A DNA stretch of 64,000 bases, taken from Tanypteryx hageni (taxonomy: Eukaryota > Arthropoda > Insecta > Odonata > Petaluridae). Positions 1 to 10,085 of the stretch are shown here, in pieces. The notes beneath the pieces are model-generated. The model saw nothing but the letters and a program-made list of their open reading frames with translations, made no database searches and was not told where the DNA came from. The stretch is taken from NCBI GenBank assembly GCA_028673005.1, contig CM054114.1, forward strand, positions 127,749,307-127,813,306, in the 5' to 3' direction. Numbering within the stretch: the stretch's first letter is position 1; each line of letters starts with the position of its first letter. Made by a program: the position numbers and the translations under genes.

Positions 1-36
1 CAAGAAATTAAGGAGGCGACGTCAGCCGTTTTTTAT

Positions 37-470
37 ATGGAACCGCTCAAGCAAACGAAGAAAGAAAAACGGAGCCAAAATGAGACAAGGGAGGAGATAG
101 GAGAGAAGGGCGGAGGGAGAGAAGGAAGGAAAGGTAAGAGGGACAAAATTAGAAGGAAGAGAGAGGTAAGTATTCACAGGCAGAGAACTGATTATGATTC
201 AGTTAAAGGAAGAGAGGAGAAGAGAAAAGTCAGATAACACGAGGAAGGGAGATAGAGAGAGGGAGAGAAAAAAGGAAGGAAAGAGGATAGGAAGGAAGAG
301 AGAGGGTTAAAAGAGGGACAGATAGAATCAAGGAGGTAGAAAAAGAAGTAGAGGCAGAAGATTTAGAGAGAATGTAAAACGGAAGAAGAGGATGGAAGGG
401 CAGAAAAAGTGAGAGAGAAAGATAAGAATTCGAGAGAGAGAGAGTGAACTTTGAGGAATTGAGGTAATTG
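37..470. repeat. Purine-rich (GA) low-complexity tract
   Basis: The plus strand is almost entirely A and G, built from irregular GAGA, GGAAGG and AAGAAG words. A 66-codon open frame at 37-237 is nearly all Lys, Arg, Glu and Gly, which is what a GA repeat encodes, so I do not call a gene. Confidence 0.8.
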
Positions 471-2572
471 AAAGGCAGATAATACGATTAAGATGGAATC
501 CAATTTGGGCCTACCCCATTTCAAAACGACTCCCGCTTCTCCCGCCACAATGATTATTTTTTTTTTAACTCGTCGGACCGTCACCGCCAACTCCGACGTT
601 CGCATGTTTTAGAGGCGGTTATAAAAAGAGAGCGAGAGAGAAAGTTAGCGATTGTTGCAGTGATTTCTCAAACGAGCGGATTAAGAGGGAGGAGACGCGT
701 CAGCTATTTCTTTTAACTTTTCAGTTCGTGCATGGCCTTCGTTTCCTTTTTTTAAACTCTAAGAGAATGAACGGATATCGTGAGTAAAACGATGGAAAAT
801 GAAAGGAAATAAAAACGTAAATCTTCCCACAAATTCTCCTCGACATTGCGTCCTATCGACCTCTCGATATTGAATCTCATCGATATCGATTTTCGACTCT
901 GACACAGATTTAATAGAAAATCCAATAATTCAAAAGAAAGCAAAATTTCAGGATTGAAATTTTAAAAATAGTTTCGTCCACATAGCGTCTTATCAACTGG
1001 AAGCGCATCTCTCAACGTCCAATCGATATCGCATCTCATCGACCCATCGAAATTTATCTGCGGCTCTGAAATGAACATTTCGGACATTTTGTGCAGTTTC
1101 CTACTTTGGGCGTCTCTAACTTATATTGAGAAGGCACTTTATGCGAAAAGTTCTGAAATCGTAACAATACGACGAACCATCAATGGAGATTTAAAAACGA
1201 TTTATCCCCGACCACTTTAAACTCGGTGATATCATTTATACAAAAGTCCCTTTTCCCTTGAAAAAACTTCCATTGTCGTCACATGGAGAGGCATCAACTT
1301 TTTACGCTCCTTCCCTTAGACTAAATCCTCCACGTAGTCCCACCCGCTAGAGTCTCTTAACGTCATTCTTCCCAGACATTTGACGAGAGATGCATTAACG
1401 CAGCGTCGAAATGCTCCCCCCATAATGAAAGCCCGAGGTGACGCACTCCGATAAAATTATAGAGTCCCATTTTGACAACTACTTTTAGATGCAATCTTTT
1501 TAATACATCTCGTGTGTCACCGTGACGATGTTAAGATCTCATCTCGCTCAGATACTACGAACTATTTCCATCGATATCTTTTGCACAAACTTCGAATTAC
1601 GTGACAATGGGACGAAAGCGTATTCTTGAGATTTTAACTCCGGCTTTCATGCAAGAGTGGAAAATTAAAATTCTGTAAAAATTCATTATTGTAATAATTC
1701 ATATTTATGCATAAAATGAGTTATCCCTATTATAATAAAAGCCATCGCATGTCATGCTGTCACGCTGAGAAAATTTTTCTTCGTATTGTTGCTATATTCA
1801 TGAGAATATGTCACTATACCGAATGTGATATGGGACACCAATTCATGACTACTTCAATAAATAATAAGTGCCATGGAATTTTATTTCTTGAGATGAACAG
1901 ATTAAAGTTAAGTCGTAATGAGTGTATCTGTGCGTTATTTAGACGCGCTTCAACAGGATAGCTGTCAATGAAATTCTAAAAAGAAACATAATTTATGTGT
2001 TTGTACAGGAATTAAAACAAATATTTTCCAACTGATATATTAGAATTTGTATTTTATAGGAAATTTAATGTTGTTTATTTATAGTAAACGTTTGTAAAAA
2101 ATTGTAGCTTTGTTATATTAATTTGAGAATTCAGAGTCTTGAATACATAAATCCTTAGAATATGAAGAAAGAATGAAATTTAAGAAGGTACCATACGCCG
2201 GGAACATAATCTTTCTCTTCATATCATTCGACGTTTAAATGCAAATTTGGTATCGTAATTCGATTTTTCAGTTGCTGCACGCAATTTGTTTTGTATTGTT
2301 AAGATAGTAATAACTTGCCGTATTCTTTTGTAAAGTTATTGTCCAAAGCGACCGGTCCGACATATCATATAAGTAACTGTAATCGATATTTAAAATCATG
2401 AAATATAATGATATACTTCACACCGATTTTGTAAGATTCATTTAATGTTTACAAAAAGTCTTGAATATGTTCATTTAAGTTATATTTGATGATAAATAAT
2501 GGTAGAGATTTCGGTGAAAAATAATGTTATAAGGTTGTTCCGAAACCATATTTAAAGAAGCACTAAAGAAGG
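471..2572. other. Unassigned AT-rich DNA, no gene seen
   Basis: I recognise no gene. Short open frames on both strands match no family. A degenerate direct repeat is visible: a block at about 838-912 and one at about 977-1080 share the words GCGTCYTATC, CGATAT and ATCTCATCGA in the same order. The region ends at the TSD of a truncated LINE. Confidence 0.5.
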
Positions 2573-3044
2573 TTGAAGATCATCATCATCATCATAGGTA
2601 GTCTGTCCGTAGACAGGTCCGTGATTATTCTTGGTTAAACTTGGTTCTCCATATATTCCTATTTTCCGCTGTCCTCTTTATATCTTGATAACTCTCTTTC
2701 CCTTTCAAATCGTCTATCAGCTGAAACCTTTTCCTACCTCTTTCCCTTTTCCCATCTAGTTTTCCTTCTAACACGTCTTTAATCATACTCTCTCTCCTCA
2801 GGTAATGTCCAACCCAGTTAGCCTTCCTCTTTCTGATAGTCTGTATAATCATTCGCTTCTCTCCTATTCTTCGTAGCACTTCATCGTTTTTCATCCTATC
2901 TGTCCATTTTATCTTCAGCATTCTCCTCGAAGTCCACATTTCAAAGCTTTCCAAGTATTTGATGTCATTTTTCCTTAGCGTCCATGTTTCTGCCCCATAC
3001 AATGCTATACTCCATACGTAGCATTTTATCAACTTGAAGATCAT
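2573..3044 (-). mobile_element. 5'-truncated RTE-type LINE with 11-bp TSD
   Basis: A minus-strand LINE 3' end bounded by the direct repeat TTGAAGATCAT at 2573-2583 and 3034-3044. The 3' side has an (ATG)n tail (read as CATCAT on the plus strand) preceded by the stem CTGTC-TACG-GACAG (2603-2616). The body encodes the last ~130 residues of an endonuclease/reverse transcriptase (about 2625-3033), with the C-terminal words ALYGAETW, RKANWVGH and GRKRFQ also present in the full-length copy at 47.4-50.9 kb. Truncation at the 5' end is typical of target-primed reverse transcription. The two copies differ at many residues, so they belong to different subfamilies. Confidence 0.9.
2625..3033 (-). pseudogene. 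RTE endonuclease-reverse transcriptase, C-terminal fragment
   Basis: The open frame carries only the post-RT C-terminal region. It aligns by eye, without gaps over its first half, to the last ~130 residues of the 917-residue RTE protein in this window. The apparent start methionine and next few residues come from the target-site flank and not from the element. Neither the AP-endonuclease nor the YADD catalytic core is present, so it cannot encode an active enzyme. Confidence 0.88.
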
Positions 3045-3052
3045 GCACTTAT

Positions 3053-3155
3053 AAAATGCTTGTCTCAGGTATCTCCAATACCGCCAACAAGGCTCTAAAA
3101 TGGCTTTTATAACTTTGCTCTGGCTATTGGCGATACCTGAAACAAGTATTTTTAA
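3053..3155. repeat. Imperfect inverted repeat (hairpin)
   Basis: About 20 bases at 3053-3076 (ending CTCAGGTATC) recur inverted at about 3133-3155 (starting GATACCTGAAAC), with a spacer of about 55 bases. It lies just beyond the 5' end of the truncated RTE. It could be a small MITE fragment, but no TSD was found. Confidence 0.5.
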
Positions 3156-3388
3156 ATGCTTGTTCGGGAATTTTTTTCAGCCATAAAACGATATCGATAA
3201 TTTCCTGTTGAACAAAAAAGAGATGGCAAGAAAAGAAAAAAGATAAAATCAAAAGGAGATAAATGCAAATAAAATTTAAATTAAATAAATTAAAACTAAA
3301 CAAAAAAAGGTTTAAAGGACATACCATTTTGAGTTAAAGCTTAGGCAACGTATATATTTTGATCAATTTTAATTTGATACCCGTTACA

Positions 3389-3418
3389 CCCATCACATTT
3401 GACGGGCAATTATACTAG
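3389..3418 (+). mobile_element. Helitron-like 3' terminus (hairpin + CTAG)
   Basis: An imperfect hairpin CCCATCA-CATT-TGACGGG is followed after 8 bases by CTAG and then T, the classic Helitron 3' structure (hairpin, short spacer, CTRR, insertion before T). The element would lie to the left. Its 5' TC end was not located, so only the terminus is annotated. Confidence 0.55.
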
Positions 3419-5862
3419 TCTATTATAAATGTGATTATTTTTAACGCTTACTTAAATTCGCTTCCCTTATTGCCCCAAATCTTTGGGCCGTATTTTGACT
3501 GCCTCCACCGCTTAAGGAAATTATCCATTTTCCCCGTGAGGCTTAATTGATTGAGCTTTATATTCCCTAGCTTATCCTTTGCACCAGCAAACCCAGCTCG
3601 CTATGAAGCGAGCACCATCTCCGCATCGAACGGATAAAATATGCTACGCGTAACACGAAGGCGCGACACGCAAAGAGCACTCATCAGCACGGATTCCTTT
3701 CCTCTCATTCCCTCCCGTTTACGCGACCATTTCCAAGCCATGAATTCTTAACGCCGCTCTCTTATTTTTAATCGCGAAAACTTGAATCGCAATATTTCGC
3801 GGAGGGAAAATGGCTGCAGGGGGTCGGGACGAGACAATAATTCGCGAAAAATGGCAAAAGAGAGACAAAATAAAAACGCACGTAGTAAAGGGGAGAGCAA
3901 TGGAACTAAGAAGAGAAGGAGAAAGGAATAAGGGAGAGAAAAAGAGGGAGGTGAACAGGCACACTTAGTTAAATAATAAATGAGAAAGAGAGAAGTTGAC
4001 TCGCTTGCACAAAGGAGAGGACAAAACAATCCTTCGTTGATATTATAGAGGCATCGAGAGTAATGAATTGCTGTCTCTCTCTCCTTCTCTCCCTCACTCG
4101 GCTGCGGGCGGGAAGAGGTAATTCATTGGAAGATGAGAACAAACCCTTTACGCCCGCATTCCATTCCTCCCTCTTTCAACCCCATCCGTTTCTCATCTTT
4201 CCCTTCTCTTCCCGCCTTTCTGCTCTGAACTTTAACCTCTGGCGCCGACGGGGAAAAACAAAAGGCAGTACTATTCCGCCCGCATATACAAAAACGCGTT
4301 TATTGTTTCTACTTTTTCTTTGCTCTCTCTCTATCTTTTTCTCTTGAGAAACACAAAAGAGAGACTTTCCTTCTGATTCGCGTGATTCCGGATTTTCTGT
4401 CTTTTGTACTTTTGTCGCGAATCGAAGTTACCTTAGTTCTTTAAAAATTTAGCGCGTGGTTCATTTTCAGGCGTTCTTTACCAGCGAAACGATAGTTGCG
4501 GAACGCCTTATACCTCTCCTCCAACCTTCCGTTCACATGTTTCATCCCCAAAACTACTGGACGGGTATTCATGAAATTTATTATTTAGGACTTTAGGGCG
4601 AAGAAAATTAAAAAAATGATACAAATGGTTCACATAGCCAAATTAGGAATACCACTGTACTAGTGACAAAAATTATCTCGTAATATATTACTTATACCAA
4701 AAAAGTCTTCAAACAAAATGTGTAGGATTAGTCAAATAATATATGTTTTATCAAATAAATTTTTATCGTTTTAAAGAACTCAAACAAGACATTCTTAATT
4801 CACTTGGAACATAATTTTTAAAAATTGTTTTCAACGAAAACAGTTCTTGTTTGTTTGTATGGAATTTTTGGCTAATCTGGGAAACAGATATAATTTATAT
4901 ATCGTTCGGCTTGGAATTTGTTTGTATTTGATGAAATATTAATTGCTAAGAGAATATTTCTACAAAATATAAAGAGGTTTTTTCAATCTTATCATTTTTA
5001 AATAATGTAATGTATTAATCATTGACAATTATCTGTCGAAAAATTACTAATATGGATACAAATTTCAACGTGAAAACAAATATTATGCATCATGACGAAT
5101 AGACACTTTTATTTACTTTACGACCGCTGCATCGTTATTTATATTAATATCGGGAATCTACAGAGTTAACCTTTCCTAAACCCGCCACCGTAGGCGGTAC
5201 TTGAAAGCGTTTTAATCAAAGGCTGCTCAGGTTTAGATAAGTTGAAAAAATGACACATTTGAGCCATATATATTTTTCACGATAGTAGCAAAGACCGAGA
5301 TAAGACTTTTAATATCCAATCCTTGAATATAGTATTTGAAACGCGCATATTTCATTCTAGGCTTCTCGCGTACACTAATCCCAACTTATTTTTCACCGTA
5401 AACATATAATTCTTCATGTACCTCCATCATTACCTAGCACCCTAACCCGTGATCATCCAGTCTCCTTCCCTCTACTTCCCCTTTTAGCCCTTCTCCAAGC
5501 CCTCCCCTCCCGAAGAAGGGTTCATAAGGGTAGCGTCAGACAGTCGCGAGTGAATTAGTGATGAGACCACAGGTGCCCCGAGAGGGAGTTTAAATCACGT
5601 CAATTTGCAGTCTGGAACGGCGTCGCGCGTAGCAAAAAAAAACAATCTAGAATGATGTATTAAAAAACGCGGTGGGACGTGAGGACGTGAGTGATTTGGA
5701 GGGGAAAGGAGTTGAAAGCAGCAAACGGCAGTATTTTTTGGGGAACGGCCATTTTTCTCCCTTTTTCTACCTTCTCTCTCTTTAACCCCCTCTCTTTTTC
5801 TCCTCCTGTCGTTTGCTTCCATAGGGCTAGGATAGCACGCGCGTGACTTGACGCGATATCTA
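3419..5862. other. No recognisable gene; mixed AT-rich and CT/GA-rich DNA
   Basis: Open frames of 75-94 codons at 3719-4347 and 5595-5822 are Ser/Pro/Leu- or Arg/Lys-rich products of CT/GA tracts. A TTAA-CCTTTCC sequence at about 5166 resembles a piggyBac terminus, but I found no partner end. Nothing else is supportable. Confidence 0.45.
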
Positions 5863-6421
5863 GCCTACTTTTCAGAATGGAAATAGGCTTATAGTTTCTT
5901 CGTTTGGTCTGTCTGTCATGCCACTTGGTGGAAATCTCTTGCTACTGAGGCCGAGCTACCGAGGATAGTTTTGTTGCGAAGACTGAAAGTCCCGGGTTCG
6001 ATTCCAGGAAATATTCATCCCATTTGATTTACATGAGAAATCTTAAATCCATCGTGCATGGTAATTTCTCTTGCACATTATAACGTCTTAAAATTGTAAT
6101 AACGGAGTAGGATTTGTATTATTCTCTGAGGAAATGAATGTAAATTTTAATTTTTATCATAGAACTATGCTTGTTGATCGTATGTCTTCAAATTTTGCGT
6201 AAATACTGGCGTTATTCCAGTTTTAATCACTTATTATGAGAGTGTTGCCATTGAAACTACGGTTGTTGGTCTTGGATTTGGCATATTCTAGTAGATATAC
6301 GTGTTATTTTTCAACATAAATACGCGTGATCAATTTAGGTTTCCGTTCGAATGTATTTGTAATATTTTGTAATGGTAACTTATGAAATTTGGAAACACAA
6401 AGAGCAACTCATACGCGGTGA
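5863..6421 (+). repeat. Interspersed repeat family 1, copy A
   Basis: About 560 bases that align along their whole length with 15718-16301. Shared landmarks in order are AGAATGGAAATAGGCTTATA, CCCGGGTTCGATTCC, CATTTGATTTACATG, AATACTGGCG, GAGAGTGTTGCCAT, TACGCGTGATCAATTT and AACTCATACGCGGTGA. Copy A lacks about 40 bases present in copy B just before the AAGCTTGGTGG-like word. GGTTCGATTCC is a good pol III B-box, but there is no clear tRNA fold. The class is unresolved (Helitron-like or SINE-like). Confidence 0.8.
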
Positions 6422-6689
6422 TTTTAAAGCTGTTAAAGCCAACATTAGTCATTGTTGTACCACATTTAATTTAAAATAATTATGTGGAAAATAGGCATCA
6501 TAAGTTCCGTTTGGGTTCTCTTGTTCTGTCTGGTACATTCTAGCCGATACATTCGCAAACTTTTGATCAACTTTTGTTGTAAACAAACACATACGGGTTT
6601 CCATTTTATAAAAATACAAGCGGAACAAGCGATCAAAAATTACGGGTATGTATGAATAAAGAATTACATTAAAAGTCTTCCCATTCTTC

Positions 6690-7085
6690 CTCTCTTATTC
6701 TATCCATTTCTTTTCCCTCTCTTCCTTTCTCTCTCTCTCTCTGATACTGCTAGAAAATATGCCCCTGTATCTTATGGTGTCTATGGTGCATGTACAGTGA
6801 CATACAGAACGAGTGATACTTGAGAATTAATACAGTACTAGCGTAATTGCCCGTCAAAAATGACGGGAATGCATTAATAAAGTACTAATGGCATATTCTA
6901 TTTCTCTCCCCTTTCTCTCTTCTTCACTCTTATTCTCCTCCCTCTCTCCCTTCTATTCTCCTCTCTTTCCATCCCATCATCCATTTCATTCTTACTCCCT
7001 TCTATTCTCCTCCTTTCTCCCTAACTTTCTCCTCCGCTCTCACCCTCTCACTCTCCCCTCAAAAATACAGTTATCTCTCTCAGCT
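6690..7085. repeat. CT-rich low-complexity tracts around a Helitron-like end
   Basis: Two pyrimidine-rich blocks (6690-6742 and 6896-7085) flank a Helitron-like terminus at 6838-6867. The open frame across them is Ser/Phe/Leu/Pro-rich and is explained by the repeat. Confidence 0.7.
6838..6867 (-). mobile_element. Helitron-like 3' terminus
   Basis: Read on the minus strand, a perfect 7-bp hairpin CCCGTCA-TTTT-TGACGGG ends at 6850. It is followed after 8 bases by CTAG (6838-6841) and then T. Geometry and sequence match the ends at 3418, 9544 and 45336. The body would extend rightwards into the CT-rich tract. Confidence 0.6.
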
Positions 7086-7279
7086 CGATATAGTACTAAG
7101 AATCAACTCAAAAAAGGTTTTTTAGACCAAAACAATTATTTTGCTTTACATTTCCATTTTTCAATTTTCTTTATTCATTACTATTATATATTCTCATCCT
7201 TAAATATAGGCAATGTTCATCCCTCATCCCTAATCTTATGCAACCACAACTGCAAAATGTTTGCAGCATTCTCTTAGTG

Positions 7280-8390
7280 CAGGGATGTCTCAACTGTGGC
7301 CCTCAAGCCTGTAATAAGTCTGCTATTTTTTTTACTATAGTTGGGAGCACGAACGAAGGCGGGGGCCAACTGGATGCGCATAAGGCAAGGAATGTCACGT
7401 GGTTTATCTCGCTCCTTCACTTGGCCAATCAGCGTCAGTCAGTTACAGCCGCTCTTGGCGTGCGGTTCGTACATTTGCGGCATGCTTTTCTTGTTTATTT
7501 GCGTATTTTAAGATTGAGATTTAAATAGTACCGTCTTGTGGTGTTCTAAAATGGAGGACGAAGGAAGCACACAAGGTTTTGCATAAACAAGCCAGAGAAA
7601 TCTTATATAAAGTGTGTCAGTACTTCAAAAACGAGTCGGAGCATGCAGACGATTCAACGCGTACAGTGGTTACAATGTTGCCAACTGTCAAGAGCAAACT
7701 GCATAGCGGCATAGGACTTCGTGCGTCAGGCGTTGTTTTCCGAGCGTAAGCTTATGTAGGCTGACGGTGGGACAGCAATGTAACTTGCATGTCTCTCTCT
7801 CTCTCTCTCTGCGCAGTATTCATGACTCACCCGCCTTCGTTCCTGCTCCCAACTATATATATATAACAATCAAGTAGTTTTGGAAAACATTATGGGTAAC
7901 GTAACGTTAACAAAATTTTCAAAATAACTGGAACGAAAACAAAAAAAACGTTATTTTGTTATGTATACGCTTCCACTATGTGATATTTCGTCTCTAGTTA
8001 CCCATCCCATTTATTTCTCTCTATTCCTCAGCGGTATTATTAGCCCCCACTTGCATTCATTCCGTCACAAAATGCACATGGGACGTGAAGATTTGAGATC
8101 TTTCTGGTCCTAAAGCGTGGCAGAGATCCACCAAAGTTGTGCTCCATTTATGTCGAATTTTTATTCATATTCGGTTAAGAGAAAATAAATGTTAGATTGG
8201 ACATGTCGAAAAATTTTCCGGAAAAATCGTAACTTACTCAATTTACTAAACCACCTCTTAATGCGAAAATAGCCTACATTTATATATTGTGCCTATATTT
8301 AAAAAACGTTTTTCATGTTGATACTCTGGCCCGCGAGCATAAAATTTATTAACCAAGTGGCCCACATGTAAAAAGGTTTTGAGACCACTG
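7280..8390. mobile_element. hAT-like non-autonomous DNA transposon
   Basis: The left end reads CAGGGATGTCTCAACTGTGG. The inverted right end reads CAGTGGTCTCAAAACC. Both fit the hAT terminal rule (YARNG) and the widespread CAGTGGTTCTCAAA-type hAT ends. Flanks TCTTAGTG (7272-7279) and TCTTCGAG (8391-8398) are an 8-bp TSD with two mismatches. No hAT transposase is visible. A second inverted-repeat element is nested inside at 7338-7857. Confidence 0.72.
7338..7857 (+). mobile_element. Nested ~520-bp inverted-repeat element with transposase N-terminal remnant
   Basis: Inverted repeats of about 26-28 bases: TATAGTTGGGAGC...GAAGGCGGG at 7336-7363, and its complement at 7830-7857 with one mismatch. 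They abut TA/TATA dinucleotides. At about 7586-7690 a plus frame reads KQAREILYKVCQYFKNES. From memory this resembles an N-terminal motif seen in insect DDE transposases (low confidence). The element is short and non-autonomous, and contains a CT microsatellite near its right end (about 7794-7811). Confidence 0.7.
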
Positions 8391-8398
8391 TCTTCGAG

Positions 8399-9200
8399 CA
8401 TGGCACGATAGAAATTTATCTCATTATGTAAAGAGATAAGAATAACTGCCTCCCGGAAAAGTTATACTTACGTATATAAATTGCGGAAAAGGGTCATATA
8501 TTCCCATAGACAATGATTTTCTATAACAAATTCTTTATTCTTAATTTAACTTGTGGCGAAATTACGAATAAAGATAATTAGCACAAAGAGCAAGGGCGGA
8601 TTCAGGGGAAGAGGGGAACTATATCTCGGACCCATCTCTCCTATACGCTTCCATTTAAAGATACAAACAAACTAACGAAAAAAATAATACTCCAATGGCG
8701 CAAGGGAAAACTTACGACCTTGAATCTAGAGAGTACAATGCAACACGCTTTTAACCAATTGGTGTTTATGGAGCATGCGAAATGCGGATGACTTTCCTAA
8801 AAAAACGTGCATATCTTTTAATTCCAACCTCAGCTCGGAAACGAAACGGCATAAAAAAACTAAACGTGCACCGGCATAACAAAAAAAACAAAAGAAGATA
8901 AACACATCCATCGTTTCTCAAGCGGGATTGAAACCGAAAGAGAAATATAAAGGGCAACCACGACGCGCATTAATTCTACCGCGGAAAAAATCTCGGAATA
9001 AACTGTGGATGGGAGGAAAAACGTATAAAAAATATAGTGGAGTTCACAGTTCGGCAATTTTGGACTATGTCAAACGACCAGTTAAATCTTTCTTGGAAAT
9101 TGCTCTTAAGAAGACAAAAGCGGGATAAATAAAAGGGGATTTTTTTAAGAAATTCCGGAACGATTCTCGGGGAAGAATTTCGGATTTCGGATTAAGGTAT
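8399..9200. other. No recognisable gene
   Basis: AT-rich. A 66-codon plus-strand frame at 8928-9128 is Lys/Arg-rich and matches no family I know. Overlapping minus frames are shadows. Confidence 0.4.
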
Positions 9201-9210
9201 AAACAAATAG

Positions 9211-9217
9211 GTGTGTG

Positions 9218-9303
<86 letters not shown>
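9211..9303. repeat. (GT)n(AT)n microsatellite
   Basis: Starts as GTGTGTGT, then an almost perfect AT dinucleotide array to 9303. It produces a spurious Tyr-Ile repeat frame on the minus strand. Confidence 0.97.
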
Positions 9304-9306
<3 letters not shown>

Positions 9307-9543
9307 CTAGAAAAGTTATGTTTAAGGGGTCTTTGACCCCAAACACCAATTTTAAACACCCATAAGATAAGCATTGAAAACTGTGCAGGGCTATATAAAA
9401 TTGCTTTTTAAAATTATTTAAAAATAAGATACAAAGTCGGGACATGCACCATACCATATATGAAAGAATGAAATTTATTTATTTTTAAGACAAAATTCCA
9501 ATTCAGGCTGAATGTGTGTAATAATTTGGTTTTAATCATAAAA

Positions 9544-9570
9544 CTAGTGTATTGCTCGTCATATGACGGG
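9544..9570 (-). mobile_element. Helitron-like 3' terminus
   Basis: On the minus strand the hairpin CCCGTCA-TA-TGACGAG (one G-T wobble) is followed 7 bases later by CTAG (9544-9547) and T. Same geometry as the end at 6838. Confidence 0.5.
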
Positions 9571-9685
9571 TCTCAGTTACTATAAGGTGGAAAACCCGTC
9601 GTAAGACTGGTAATCCTACTGAAATCATACATCTTAAGAAATTGTAACTCATTATTAAGGATAATCACAAAATTCGATTATTTTT

Positions 9686-9716
9686 CTTGTGTAATTACCC
9701 GTTGAAATTCAACGGG
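9686..9716 (-). mobile_element. Degenerate Helitron-like 3' terminus
   Basis: An 8-bp hairpin CCCGTTGA-ATT-TCAACGGG lies 8 bases from CAAG (minus strand), a variant of the CTRR end. The flanking base is not T, so this is weaker than its relatives. A CT-rich tract starts about 165 bases inside it, as for the 6838 copy. Confidence 0.4.
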
Positions 9717-9880
9717 GAACTTAGAAATGAATAATAACAGCTGTAATTATTGAGTAAAAACCTGGATAAAATTTGCCAAAATAGAGATTCGAGAGAGTCT
9801 TTTTCACATTCTTGTTTTCTCCAATGAAGAGCCCCTTGTCAAAAATAAAGCAATTATAATAAATAAAGAATAATATTCCC

Positions 9881-10085
9881 TCCCTCTGTCTCTCTCCCTT
9901 CCCTCTCTCTGCCTCACTTTTCTCCCACCTTCCCCCTCTCTCTTTCCCTCCTATCCAAATCCATAGCTCTCCCTATTTTTCTATTTCCTCCAGTCCATTT
10001 CTAATTCAATATCTCCCTTACCCATTCTATATCCCTTCCTTCCTATCTCCCTCCCCACATCCCCCTCTCTCTTTCTCTACATCTA
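9881..10085. repeat. CT-rich tract
   Basis: Pyrimidine-rich imperfect repeat (CTCTCC, CCTTCC words). No coding signal. Confidence 0.8.

Noticed and set aside
5166..5210. piggyBac end (TTAA-CCTTTCC)
   Set aside because: No inverted partner next to another TTAA was found within several kilobases.
9065..9457. Tyr-Ile repeat proteins (also at 14207 and 61642)
   Set aside because: Translation of (AT)n microsatellites.
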